From: G963674685 sp963674685
Lineage (GTDB): Bacteria > Lernaellota > Lernaellaia > JACKCT01
Length of the DNA: 64,000 nt
Direction of reading: 5' to 3'
Assembly (NCBI GenBank): GCA_963674685.2
Contig: CAXXWT010000009.1
Location: forward strand, 970,244-1,034,243
Position 1 is the first letter of the stretch, and every line of letters begins with the position of its first letter. Under the pieces are notes generated by a model. It saw only the letters and a list, made by a program, of their open reading frames with translations. It had not been told where the DNA came from and did no database searches. Made by a program: the position numbers and the translations under genes. Below are positions 8,530 to 16,893 of this stretch, piece after piece.

Positions 8530-9184
8530 TGCCGTCCTCCCATGCGTATTTGCCGATCAGTTTTACGAAGCGGCATTGTCCGAGGTTTTCCTCGATGATG
8601 TCGCCGCGGACTTTTTTGTATAACAGAAGGTCCTGAACATGCGAAGCGCCTACGGGCATGACGATGCGCCCGCCCTCTTTCAGCTGTGACACAAGTTTCT
8701 TTTGAAAATTCGGCGCCGCCGCCGTGACGATGACGGCGTCGAACGGCGCTTCCTCGAGCCAGCCGTGCGTGCCGTCGGCGATCCGCACCAGGACGTTGTG
8801 ATAGCCGAGTTTTAAAAGAAGCTTTTCGGCCCTTCGGCCCAGCAGCGGTTTTCTTTCCATGGTGAAAACTCTGTCGACCAGCTTCGACAATATAGCCGCC
8901 TGATAACCGGAGCCGGTCCCGATTTCCAATACTTTTTCCCGCCCTTTCAGTTTCAGCGCCTGCGTCATGCACGCGACGATATAGGGCTGGCTGATCGTCT
9001 GTCGCTCGCCGATGGGAAGCGGTCCGTCTTCGTAAGCTTTATTGGCCATATTGGCGTCCACGAAAAGATGCCGGGGCGTTTGCCGCATGGCGGCAATCAC
9101 GCGTTCGTCAACGATGCCGCGCCGCCGAAGCTGTTTTTCAACCATGTTCTCCCGGGCTTTTGTATAGGAATCCGGACTGCTCAT
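8522..9184 (-). CDS. pcm: Protein-L-isoaspartate O-methyltransferase
   Basis: Repairs isoaspartyl residues in aged proteins by SAM-dependent methylation. The 220-residue length matches the family. Motif I VLEIGTGSGYQ is at residues 85-95, preceded by the family segment LPIGERQTISQPYIVA (56-71), and followed by DAVIVTAAAP and EGGRIVMPVG. The ATG overlaps the surE stop by 4 bases (ATGA), as in many proteobacterial surE-pcm pairs. The assignment is firm. Confidence 0.96.
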   Translation of the reverse strand: MSSPDSYTKARENMVEKQLRRRGIVDERVIAAMRQTPRHLFVDANMANKAYEDGPLPIGERQTISQPYIVACMTQALKLKGREKVLEIGTGSGYQAAILSKLVDRVFTMERKPLLGRRAEKLLLKLGYHNVLVRIADGTHGWLEEAPFDAVIVTAAAPNFQKKLVSQLKEGGRIVMPVGASHVQDLLLYKKVRGDIIEENLGQCRFVKLIGKYAWEDGID

Positions 9185-9933
9185 TTGGCTATCCGGGTCT
9201 CGCGAAGCTTTGTCAGCAATCCGTGGGCCGTATGGTCCACGGTGAGCGGAGTAATGGAAATCAATCCTAAAGAAATTGTTTCAACGTCGGTGTTGGGGAA
9301 TTTCTGCGTGGTTTTGCCCTGCCCTCCGATCCAGTAATACTCCATGCCACGCGGATCGACGTTTTTCACGACCTCGTCTTCATAGACGCGCTGTCCCAAC
9401 TGAGTGAAGCGATAATCCGGGCAGTTGGCGCCTTTTGACGCTTCGGGAATGTTGACGTTAAGAAACTCCCTTTCGGGAAGGTTGTTTTCGGAAACGAAGG
9501 CAACCAGGCGCGCCGCGAATTCAGCGCAAAGGGCGAAGTTGTGCGTTTGCCCGGCGGCGCTCGATATCGCGAAGGATTGTACGCCGTGCATGGCGGCTTC
9601 CCGCGCTCCGGCGACGGTTCCGGAATAAAAAACGTCGTCGCCGACATTGGCGCCCCGGTTGATTCCGGAAATTACCAATGAGGGCATTTCGTCTTTCATG
9701 ATTCTTGTCAATGCGATAAAGACCGCGTCGGCGGGGGTTCCGTCCACGGAGAAAACATGATTTTCGATTTTCTTGAAACGTATGGGATTTCTCAGCGTCA
9801 AGGCGTGGGAGACGGCGCTGCGCTCCCTGTCCGGCGCGACGATGGTCACATCCGACATGGACTGGAGCCTGTTGCGCAGAGCTTGCAATCCCGGGGCATT
9901 GACTCCGTCGTCATTCGTCAGAAGAATCCTCAA
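9181..9933 (-). CDS. surE: 5'/3'-nucleotidase SurE
   Basis: Metal-dependent nucleoside monophosphatase associated with stress survival. The 250-residue protein starts MRILLTNDDGVNAPG; the metal ligands are Asp8, Asp9, Ser39 (ERSAVSH) and Asn92 (SGINRGANVGDD). The start codon is TTG at 9933, preceded by GAGG at 9-nt spacing; no ATG precedes the conserved N-terminus, so TTG is decisive. It is the first gene of the minus-strand operon reaching apt. I see no strong sigma-70 promoter in the 280-base gap between it and the divergent deacetylase gene. Confidence 0.96.
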   Translation of the reverse strand: MRILLTNDDGVNAPGLQALRNRLQSMSDVTIVAPDRERSAVSHALTLRNPIRFKKIENHVFSVDGTPADAVFIALTRIMKDEMPSLVISGINRGANVGDDVFYSGTVAGAREAAMHGVQSFAISSAAGQTHNFALCAEFAARLVAFVSENNLPEREFLNVNIPEASKGANCPDYRFTQLGQRVYEDEVVKNVDPRGMEYYWIGGQGKTTQKFPNTDVETISLGLISITPLTVDHTAHGLLTKLRETRIAK

Positions 9934-10178
9934 GTATTTGAACCTCGACTTTCATACCGGCCTGATTATATTTGCGGCAACGGCCTGTCCAAGGGGCGAA
10001 TTTAGCGGCGCTCGTCCTGCTCGTCAATCGAAGCCGGCCGATATATTTTCTTTAATGAGCTTTCTGCTTGGTTGTCAGCCGAGTCAAATAACGAGCACTC
10101 GCGCCGCCGCCTTGCCGCGTCGGTCTTTTGGAATATAATGAAGGAAGGACAATGCAGGAAATACGAATAACTTATAAA

Positions 10179-10190
10179 TAAGGCGCCTTA
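10179..10190. promoter_or_regulatory. Perfect 12-bp palindrome upstream of the deacetylase gene
   Basis: TAAGGCGCCTTA is a perfect palindrome ending 25 bases before the ATG at 10216, just after an AT-rich ATAACTTATAAATA stretch. It could be an operator for the sugar gene cluster that follows. No second copy was found in the window, so this is only a candidate site. Confidence 0.35.
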
Positions 10191-10215
10191 CGGCCAGAAA
10201 GAACCGGCTTAAGAC

Positions 10216-10923
10216 ATGACGCAATCAAACCGCGATAAAACGATCCTGGTTGTGGCGGCGCATCCCGACGACGAGGTTCTCGGATGCGGGGCGACCGTCG
10301 CACTGCGCGTGAAGCTGGGCTGCGCCGCGTATTGTCTGATATGCGCGACGGGGATCGCTTCACGTTACGCCGGCGGCGACGATCCGAAAATCAAAGATGA
10401 GATTGCAGCGCTGCGCAAGGATATGTCCCAGGTGTCCGGCGTCATCGGATTTTCCGATATCGAGGCGTTGGATTTTCCCGACAACAGACTGGACACCGTC
10501 TCCCGTCAGGATATCGCCGACGAAATCAAAAAAAGAGTCGAAAGGATCAGGCCGGATGTTATCTATACGCATCATCCGGGAGATTATAACTGGGATCACG
10601 GCCGCGTTTTCGACGCCGTGATGATGGCCGCAAGGCACAGCCCCGGCGAATACGCCCCTTCCCGCATTTACTGCTTCGAGGTTCCGTCGGCGACGGAACG
10701 GGCGAGACGTCATCCGGCGTCCGCTTTTTGCCCCAACACTTTCGTCGATGTTCATGCGACCATCGACGCAAAGAAATTGGCGATGAAACACTACCAAAGC
10801 GAATGCAGGCCCTACCCCCATCCGCGAAGCAACGAGGGCATCGAGTACTGGGCGCGAAAACGCGGCCTGGAAGTGGGACTGGAATACGCCGAGGCTTTTG
10901 AACTGGTGCGCAGCGTCGAGTAA
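10216..10923 (+). CDS. PIG-L / LmbE-family N-deacetylase
   Basis: Zinc-dependent deacetylase family that removes acetyl groups from N-acetylamino sugars (GlcNAc-PI, mycothiol precursors, bacillithiol, antibiotics). The zinc motif AHPDDE is at residues 15-20, with the family segment THHPGDYNWDH near 117 supplying the third histidine. Total length 235 residues, no signal peptide. It opens a plus-strand run of overlapping genes (formyltransferase, GNAT-NeuB fusion, HAD, Nudix-like), so the likely substrate is an acetamido sugar or nucleotide sugar that is then re-acylated by the next gene product. That pairing is inferred from context. Confidence 0.9.
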   Translation: MTQSNRDKTILVVAAHPDDEVLGCGATVALRVKLGCAAYCLICATGIASRYAGGDDPKIKDEIAALRKDMSQVSGVIGFSDIEALDFPDNRLDTVSRQDIADEIKKRVERIRPDVIYTHHPGDYNWDHGRVFDAVMMAARHSPGEYAPSRIYCFEVPSATERARRHPASAFCPNTFVDVHATIDAKKLAMKHYQSECRPYPHPRSNEGIEYWARKRGLEVGLEYAEAFELVRSVE

Positions 10924-10929
10924 ATAAAC

Positions 10930-11595
10930 ATGGCGAGGATCATCATCATCGGCGGCATCGAAAGCACGTACGCCAACGCGCAGCTTCTTCACGAGATCGG
11001 GCAGGAAATTCTCATGTTCTACACGCGCGGCGAATCCTCCCCCGGCTGGGAAGGCGTGGCGATGATTGAAGAATCCCGTTTTCCCTTCGCGCAAAATGCG
11101 CCGAAAACCGTAGTGCAAACCGACATCAACGACCATGTCGATGAAATGCGCGCCCTGAAACCGGATTTTATCTATTCTCTGGGATGGCAGCAGATTTACA
11201 GGCGTCCGCTTCTCGATATCTGCCCGGTGATCGGCATCCACGAAAGCCTGCTTCCCGAAGGCGCCGGCGCCGTTCCGATAGCCAACGCCATTTTGCATGA
11301 CCGCCCGGCGACCGGAGTGACGCTTTTCGAGCTTGACGGCGGCATGGACACGGGCCCCATCATCGGCCAGCTTCGCGGACTGCTGGACCCGCGAAAAGCC
11401 AACGCGACGCAGTTATACGAAGAAGCCATGGCGCTGGAGGCAAAACTGCTAAAGGCTTTTGTGCCTTTTCTGGATGCGGGAATCGCCCCGAGGATCCCGC
11501 AGGATTTTACAAAAAGAACATCCTACGAAAAGATTGATTGGGATATCTGGCCCAAGGAAAAAATCGACCGCGTGAGAGTTTATCCATATGCCTGA
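10930..11595 (+). CDS. Formyltransferase-fold enzyme (sugar N-formyltransferase candidate)
   Basis: A 221-residue enzyme with the formyl-transferase core: IGIHESLLPEGAGAVPI at about 97-113 (the His-x-Ser-Leu-Leu-Pro signature) and ATGVTLFELDGGMDTGPII at about 121-139, including the catalytic Asp of the D-T-G motif. It lacks the C-terminal domain of methionyl-tRNA formyltransferase and is shorter, so it resembles N10-formyl-THF-dependent sugar amine formyltransferases. Six bases separate it from the deacetylase gene and it overlaps the next gene by 8. The adjacent deacetylase would expose a free amine for formylation; the acceptor is unknown. Confidence 0.85.
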   Translation: MARIIIIGGIESTYANAQLLHEIGQEILMFYTRGESSPGWEGVAMIEESRFPFAQNAPKTVVQTDINDHVDEMRALKPDFIYSLGWQQIYRRPLLDICPVIGIHESLLPEGAGAVPIANAILHDRPATGVTLFELDGGMDTGPIIGQLRGLLDPRKANATQLYEEAMALEAKLLKAFVPFLDAGIAPRIPQDFTKRTSYEKIDWDIWPKEKIDRVRVYPYA

Positions 11596-13156
11596 GAATC
11601 AATATAGTTTCGAACTGGCCCGGCCGATTGAGCGAGACGCCAAACTCGTGATGACGTGGCGCAACGATCCCGGCACTCTGCAAATGTTCTATCATCGCGA
11701 ACCCAAGGTTTGGGAATCGTTTTTCCGCGAATTCCTGGATAGCTATTTCAATGACCCGAATCTTCCGCCCGTGTTCGCTTTGGATAACGGAAAACGCGTC
11801 GCCTTTTTGCGTTTTCTGCCTGTTCCTTCGCTGTACGGGCGACTGCGCGCCGCCTGCGATATTTCCATCAACGTCGATCCGGCTTTGCGTAATCGAGGCA
11901 TCGGCAGCGCGGTCATCGAGGCTTCCAAAAGTTTCCTGCGTGACCGGGGCGTCGACGATCTGTACGCCGAAGTCCGCGTGGAAAATGAAGGTTCTCGCAA
12001 AGCCTTTATAAAAGCCGGTTTCGCGCCCTTGGGCGAATGCGAAAAGCTCATAGAGGACACGGGCGAAAAGTGCCGCATTTGCAGGTTCCACGCCGCGCTG
12101 ACAAAAAGATTCCTGAAAGAAGACGGCGTTTTTATCATAGCCGAAGCCGGATCCAACTGGCGCATGGGCGGTTTGAAGCGCGATTCGGCCATGGCGAAGG
12201 CCCTGATTGACGTGGCGGCCGAAAGCCGAGCCGACGCGGTCAAGTTTCAGACATACCGGCCTGAAACAACGTACGCGCAGGGCGCCGGCGAGAGCGAATA
12301 CCTGGCCGAGGCGGGATACCGGCAGGACATTCATGAAATCTTCGCCGATCTGGCCATGCCCTATGAGATGATTCCGGAACTGGCCGCGTACTGCGCCGAA
12401 AAAGGGATCGAATTCATGTCCACTCCTTTCTCCACGCAGGATTTTGCCGCCATCGATCCATTCGTAAAGATTCACAAAATTGCTTCCTATGAATTATCGC
12501 ATGTGCGTCTGCTGGAAGCCGCGGCGAAATCGGGCAAGCCGTTGATTCTTTCCACCGGCGCGTGTGCGGGAAAGGATATTGCGTGGGCGGTCAATGCCTA
12601 CATTGCCGCCGGCGGCGATGAACTATGCCTGATGCAATGCACGGCCAAGTACCCTGCCCCCTCGTCGACCATGAATCTCAAAACTCTGCCATGGCTGAAA
12701 TCGAGATTCGGCGTGTGCGTGGGGCTTTCGGATCATAGCCGTCACCCGACCTTTGCCCCGCTGGCCGCCGTGGGCATGGGCGCGCGCGTTATCGAAAAGC
12801 ATTTCACCTTGGACAACCGGCTTCCCGGTCCCGATCACGCATTCGCCGTGTTGCCCGGCGAACTCAAGGAAATGGTCGAAGGTGTTCGTGAAGTCGAAAA
12901 AATGCTCGGCGACGGCGTGAAGGAAATCAAGGAAGCGGAAAAAGAACTGGCGGATTTTGCCCGGCGAGCCCTGCAGGCCACAGCCGATATTCAAAAAGGC
13001 GATGTATTTGCCGAAGGTCAAAACTTCGACATCCTGCGTCCGGGGAAAAGAAAACCGGGCGCGCATCCGCGCCATATTCATTCCGTTCAGGGCAAACGCG
13101 CCGCCCGGGATATTCCCGCCGGAGACGGAATCCGGCCGGGCGATTGGGAAGAATAA
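11588..13156 (+). CDS. GNAT acetyltransferase fused to NeuB-type nonulosonate synthase
   Basis: A 522-residue bifunctional protein. Residues about 1-175 are a GNAT acetyltransferase with acetyl-CoA motif DPALRNRGIGSAVIEAS. Residues about 182-450 are a NeuB/PseI-type synthase: AEAGSNWRMGG, VKFQTYRPE, FMSTPFS, KIASYEL, LILSTG, LMQCTAKYPAPSSTMNL, VGLSDHS and EKHFTLDNRLPGPDHAF. Residues about 455-520 form a SAF/antifreeze-like domain. NeuB-type enzymes condense PEP with a hexosamine to make sialic, legionaminic or pseudaminic acids. Fusion to the N-acetyltransferase, which acts two steps earlier in the pseudaminate route (PseH), supports a nonulosonate pathway. It overlaps both neighbours or nearly so. 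The precise sugar cannot be read from sequence. Confidence 0.92.
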   Translation: MPENQYSFELARPIERDAKLVMTWRNDPGTLQMFYHREPKVWESFFREFLDSYFNDPNLPPVFALDNGKRVAFLRFLPVPSLYGRLRAACDISINVDPALRNRGIGSAVIEASKSFLRDRGVDDLYAEVRVENEGSRKAFIKAGFAPLGECEKLIEDTGEKCRICRFHAALTKRFLKEDGVFIIAEAGSNWRMGGLKRDSAMAKALIDVAAESRADAVKFQTYRPETTYAQGAGESEYLAEAGYRQDIHEIFADLAMPYEMIPELAAYCAEKGIEFMSTPFSTQDFAAIDPFVKIHKIASYELSHVRLLEAAAKSGKPLILSTGACAGKDIAWAVNAYIAAGGDELCLMQCTAKYPAPSSTMNLKTLPWLKSRFGVCVGLSDHSRHPTFAPLAAVGMGARVIEKHFTLDNRLPGPDHAFAVLPGELKEMVEGVREVEKMLGDGVKEIKEAEKELADFARRALQATADIQKGDVFAEGQNFDILRPGKRKPGAHPRHIHSVQGKRAARDIPAGDGIRPGDWEE

Positions 13157-13157
13157 A

Positions 13158-13814
13158 GTGGGGCTTAAAGCATTACTGCTTGATATGGACGGGACTTTGG
13201 CCGACAGCATTCCCGCCCTGCGCCTCGCCTATGACAATTTCCTCGGGCATTTCGGCGCCGTCGGCTCGACCGGGGAGTTCGACCGCCTCAACGGGCCGTC
13301 GCTTCGCGAGATTATCACCGAATTAAAGGCCGCGCACGGATTGGAAGCGGACCGCCCGGAACTGACGAAAATCTATATCGATAAAATCAACGAAGTTTAC
13401 CCGGAAATGGCCAGACCCTATCGAAACGTCGTCGAACTTCTGGAATACGCCGGGCGAAAAGGATGGCTCATAGCCCTTGTCACATCGGCCAACGGGGATA
13501 TCGCCCGCGAGTTTATCGCACGGAACGAATTGGATCGTTATTTTAATGCCGTTGTGACAGCGAGCGATGTCGAGCGCACGAAACCGAATCCGGAAATTTA
13601 TTACAAGGCCCTTGAAAATTTGGGGATTAATGCAGAAGAAGCCGTTGCCGTGGAAGATTCGATTTCCGGCGTCACAGCCGCTACGTCCGCGGGCATTGAA
13701 ACAATAGCACTGGACCGGAACGGAACATTGAGCCCGATAGAAAATTCAAAAGTTTTATGCCGCCTGGATAATTTGAAAATGGTCCTGCAATTTTTAAAGG
13801 ATAATTCCTCATGA
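13158..13814 (+). CDS. HAD-superfamily phosphatase
   Basis: A 218-residue HAD phosphatase of the phosphoglycolate/beta-phosphoglucomutase-like subfamily. Motif I is LLLDMDGTLADS (residues 7-18), motif II VTSAN, motif III K-x-N-P-E-I-Y-Y and motif IV VEDSISG. A helical cap lies between motifs I and II. The start is GTG at 13158, one base after the previous stop; a longer frame from 12957 would read through the NeuB SAF domain in another frame and is rejected. Given its place directly after a NeuB-type synthase, dephosphorylation of a nonulosonate 9-phosphate or similar is plausible. Confidence 0.85.
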   Translation: MGLKALLLDMDGTLADSIPALRLAYDNFLGHFGAVGSTGEFDRLNGPSLREIITELKAAHGLEADRPELTKIYIDKINEVYPEMARPYRNVVELLEYAGRKGWLIALVTSANGDIAREFIARNELDRYFNAVVTASDVERTKPNPEIYYKALENLGINAEEAVAVEDSISGVTAATSAGIETIALDRNGTLSPIENSKVLCRLDNLKMVLQFLKDNSS

Positions 13815-14542
13815 TCCCGGGCGTAAGTGTGTATCCCATGGACGAAAATTTGCGGTTGGTCCGTGATCCGGCGCCTTTTTCACTTCCGGAAAATAGCGGA
13901 AAGCATGTCGATGAAATTTGGCGGGAAGAAAAATCGAGGCGCGGACGGCATATTTACAATGCGCCTATTCTTACCATGGTCCAAAGGCGAAAAAGCCTCA
14001 TTCACAGCCGCTTCGTGCAGTACAAGGAGTACATCGCTTTGCGCCGGCGTCCGGATTTGTTCGGCGGCTTCGAGATTTTTACGCTGGGCGTCAGCGGCCT
14101 TGTTTTAAGCGACGACAGCGCGTTTTTCGCCAGGCGGGCGGACCACGTCACCGGCTACGCGGGTTATTACGAACTGATTCCCTCCGGCGGAATCGACGAT
14201 CGATTTCTCGATGCCGACGGCCGTATCGATTATATACGCCAGTTGCTGGCGGAGTTGAAGGAAGAAACGGGCATCGATGAAACGCACGTTGAAAAAACCA
14301 AAGCCCTGGCTCTTATATACGACGACGTAGACCGTTCTTATGACTTATGCGTCGAGTGCGTTCTGGCCGTTTCTACCGGCGAAGCCCTGGAAATCATTCG
14401 GGCCTGTTCCCAAAACGAATACGAACCCCCTATCGCCGTAAGCTTCGACGATATCGGTTCATTTGTCGGCGATAAAAAGAAAAACGTCGTTCCCACGTCC
14501 CTCGCCCTGCTTGAATTGCGCGGGTTATTGTCACGCTCGTAA
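13811..14542 (+). CDS. Nudix-like hydrolase
   Basis: A 243-residue protein overlapping the HAD gene by 4 bases. The segment YELIPSGGIDDRF, then after an insertion LLAELKEETGI near residue 145-155, resembles the Nudix box (G-x5-E-x7-R-E-U-x-E-E-x-G-U). The usual Arg before Glu is Ala here and the box has an insertion of several residues, so activity is uncertain. The first 90 residues show no familiar domain. A house-cleaning or nucleotide-sugar pyrophosphatase role within the upstream sugar operon is possible. Confidence 0.7.
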   Translation: MIPGVSVYPMDENLRLVRDPAPFSLPENSGKHVDEIWREEKSRRGRHIYNAPILTMVQRRKSLIHSRFVQYKEYIALRRRPDLFGGFEIFTLGVSGLVLSDDSAFFARRADHVTGYAGYYELIPSGGIDDRFLDADGRIDYIRQLLAELKEETGIDETHVEKTKALALIYDDVDRSYDLCVECVLAVSTGEALEIIRACSQNEYEPPIAVSFDDIGSFVGDKKKNVVPTSLALLELRGLLSRS

Positions 14543-14553
14543 GCGGTCAACGA

Positions 14554-16758
14554 ATGGAAATATATAAAAAACCGATAATTTCCTTTTTGGTCATCGCAGC
14601 GATAGCGATTGCGGCCTACTCGCCGTCGCTTCAAGGCGATTTTATCTGGGACGACCACGCTCTCATTTTATCCGACGCGCAGATACGATCCTTTCGCAAC
14701 ATCGGCGCCGTTTTCGCGCGGGATTTTTTCGCCCGGGGGCAGGATGATTTCAAGTACGGGTATTATCGACCGGTCATCACGCTGAGTTACATGGCGGACA
14801 AAGCCCTGTTCGGCGAAAATGCGACCGGCTTTCGTGTCATGAATCTATTATGGCACTTGCTGTGCGTGCTTCTTTTTTATGGGCTGCTGATAAAAATATT
14901 TCCGTCGCATGGCCTGTTGAATGCGTCGCTGGCCCTTGTTTTCGCCGTTCATCCCACGCACGCCGAAAACGTCGCCTGGATTTCCGGCAGGACGGATCTG
15001 ATTTGCGTGGCGTTTGCACTGACTTCCGCGCATCCGTGGCTGATTTATTTGGGCAAAAACACGGCGTTGTTTTCGCCGCCCGCAACGAAAAAGATATCCC
15101 GCAAGAAACCTGTCGAAGCAACGCAAAAAAAGGGATTCGTATTTCTTGCGTTTTCATATGCGTCTTTTATGATTTGCCTTTTATCCAAGGAAACGGGAAT
15201 CGTTATTCCCTTTTTTATGATGGCTCTGGCCTGGATTTTCCTGCCTGATGCACGCGGTAAGAAAATCCGAAAGCTTTGGCCGGAATTGGCGGGATATTTT
15301 TTCGTCGTCGCACTTGACATCGGTTTGCGCGCATGGGTCGGCCGAGTCCCCTTCTACGGATCATCGTCGCATCATTCCGTTTTCAAAGCCGCCGCAACGT
15401 TTCCTTCGGCCTTTGCCCTGTACTTACAAAAACTCATCGCGCCGGTTCACAGCGCGGCTTATATCGTCTGGCCTTACGCGAATCATCCATTCACGAAATG
15501 CGGCGCTTTGGGACTTATGATTTTGATCCTTGCGGTTATTTTCATCGTCTCCAAAAGAAAAACCATGCCGGCGGCGACCGCGGCGGTCTTTATTTTTCTT
15601 GTCGGTTTCGGTCCGCTAGCGAATCTCATCCCCATCGGCGGCCCGTCGGATATGGGATTTGTCGTCGCCGAAAGGTTTTTGTATCTGCCGTCGCTTTTCG
15701 CCGCCCTGATTGTTGCGACGCTTTTTTCCGACCATGAAAATTCCGGACCGAAACCGGGCGGAATCAAAGCGATGTCAATGGCATTATGCGCCCTTTCGCT
15801 TTTTTACGGCATACAAACGGCGCGGGCTTCGATGATCTGGAGAAATGAAGCTTCCGTATATGAAAACGCTCTCAAGCGCTATCCGGACGCTCCCATGCTC
15901 TGGACCAACCTCGGCGCTTATTATCGGGAGCGCGGCGACATCGACATGGCGCTTGACGCCTTGCGCAAGGCCGAATCCATCAATGATCGCCTGCATAGCG
16001 CCGACCCCGTGGCCATATACAACAATATGGGAACGGCGCTCGCGTCCGATGGAAAGCCGGATGAAGCGCTGGTCTACTTTAATAGAGCCGTAAAAAGCGG
16101 CGGGCGGACCGATCAGGCGTACTTCAACAAGGCGGAAGCCCTCAGGCTCCTCGGCCGGGGAAAAGAAGCCTTGGATGCCTATGACCGCGGTATCGAGAAA
16201 AACGGCGAAGAGATTAATCCGCACATCAGGCGCGGGCAGCTTCGGCTGGCTTTCGGGCAATATGACGGAGCTATCAAGGATCTCAAATTCGTTTTGGATA
16301 AGGACAAGGAAAACGCGCAGGCCATGGCCGCTCTGGGCCTTAGCTATAGGAGCAAGGGTGATAACGGCCGGGCGTTGCCGATGCTGCGCAAAGCCGTGGC
16401 GCACGGTGCGGAGGATTTCGACGTTTTGATGGCTTTGGGGGGCGCCGAAGGCCAAGCGGGAAGATTTGCCGAGGCTTTAAGGGCATTCGAGCGAGCCCAA
16501 AAACAAAGGCCGGATTCCGTCGAAGCTGTTACGGCCTCGTCCGCGGCGCTTTTTCGGCTGGGGAACAAGGAAAAAGCCGGGGATTTATTATCGGAAGCGC
16601 TTGCGAAACATCCTGAAAATATCGACATCCTGATTCATCTCATGCATTGGCGCTACGAGATGAAAAATAAGGGTGAGCTCGAAAAACTCCTGCAGCGCGC
16701 GGAAAGGGTCGATCCCGATAATCCGGTCGTGAAAAAGTATCGCTCTATCCTGAAATAA
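14554..16758 (+). CDS. TMTC-like membrane protein with C-terminal TPRs
   Basis: A 734-residue inner-membrane protein. The N-terminal half has about 9-10 hydrophobic segments with GT-C features seen in TMTC/DUF1736-type O-mannosyltransferases: GDFIWDDHALIL near residue 28 (the lumenal acidic pair), YYRPVITLSY near 70, and HPTHAENVAWISGRTDLI near 132. From about residue 430 to the end there are tandem TPR units (for example MLWTNLGAYYRERGDIDMAL and YNNMGTALASDGKPDEALVY). Such proteins transfer sugars from lipid-linked donors onto proteins. It begins 11 bases after the Nudix-like gene, so it may be the glycosyltransferase of this sugar cluster; that link is inferred. Confidence 0.82.
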   Translation: MEIYKKPIISFLVIAAIAIAAYSPSLQGDFIWDDHALILSDAQIRSFRNIGAVFARDFFARGQDDFKYGYYRPVITLSYMADKALFGENATGFRVMNLLWHLLCVLLFYGLLIKIFPSHGLLNASLALVFAVHPTHAENVAWISGRTDLICVAFALTSAHPWLIYLGKNTALFSPPATKKISRKKPVEATQKKGFVFLAFSYASFMICLLSKETGIVIPFFMMALAWIFLPDARGKKIRKLWPELAGYFFVVALDIGLRAWVGRVPFYGSSSHHSVFKAAATFPSAFALYLQKLIAPVHSAAYIVWPYANHPFTKCGALGLMILILAVIFIVSKRKTMPAATAAVFIFLVGFGPLANLIPIGGPSDMGFVVAERFLYLPSLFAALIVATLFSDHENSGPKPGGIKAMSMALCALSLFYGIQTARASMIWRNEASVYENALKRYPDAPMLWTNLGAYYRERGDIDMALDALRKAESINDRLHSADPVAIYNNMGTALASDGKPDEALVYFNRAVKSGGRTDQAYFNKAEALRLLGRGKEALDAYDRGIEKNGEEINPHIRRGQLRLAFGQYDGAIKDLKFVLDKDKENAQAMAALGLSYRSKGDNGRALPMLRKAVAHGAEDFDVLMALGGAEGQAGRFAEALRAFERAQKQRPDSVEAVTASSAALFRLGNKEKAGDLLSEALAKHPENIDILIHLMHWRYEMKNKGELEKLLQRAERVDPDNPVVKKYRSILK

Positions 16759-16786
16759 GGTTCATCCGGGATGACCGTTCTTTAAC
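16757..16786 (+). repeat. Degenerate half copy of a palindromic intergenic repeat
   Basis: The stretch from AAGGTTCATCC to CTTTAAC, just after the TPR gene stop, aligns with the left arm of the full repeat at 62542 with only a few mismatches (GATGACCGTTCTTTAAC versus GATTACCGTACTTTAAC). A matching right arm is not evident. Confidence 0.45.
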
Positions 16787-16843
16787 ACCCACCCTTAGCG
16801 GCAGTGAATTTTTCAAGGTTCGATACCGGGCGCACCAAAGAAA

Positions 16844-16872
16844 GGGGAGGATTTGCATCCTCCCCTTTTTTT
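16844..16872. terminator. Bidirectional Rho-independent terminator
   Basis: A 9-bp perfect stem (GGGGAGGAT / ATCCTCCCC, loop TTGC) is followed by seven T residues on the plus strand and preceded by AAAGAAA, which gives a U-rich tail on the minus strand. It sits between the convergent ends of the TPR gene (16758) and the Asp-rich lipoprotein gene (16894) and can serve both. Confidence 0.93.
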
Positions 16873-16893
16873 AGCGAATTTTAGTGACTGGGA

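Noticed and set aside
10360..11298. A 312-residue minus-strand frame opposite the deacetylase and formyltransferase genes
   Set aside because: It spans two recognised genes in antisense, has no recognisable motif and no start signal.
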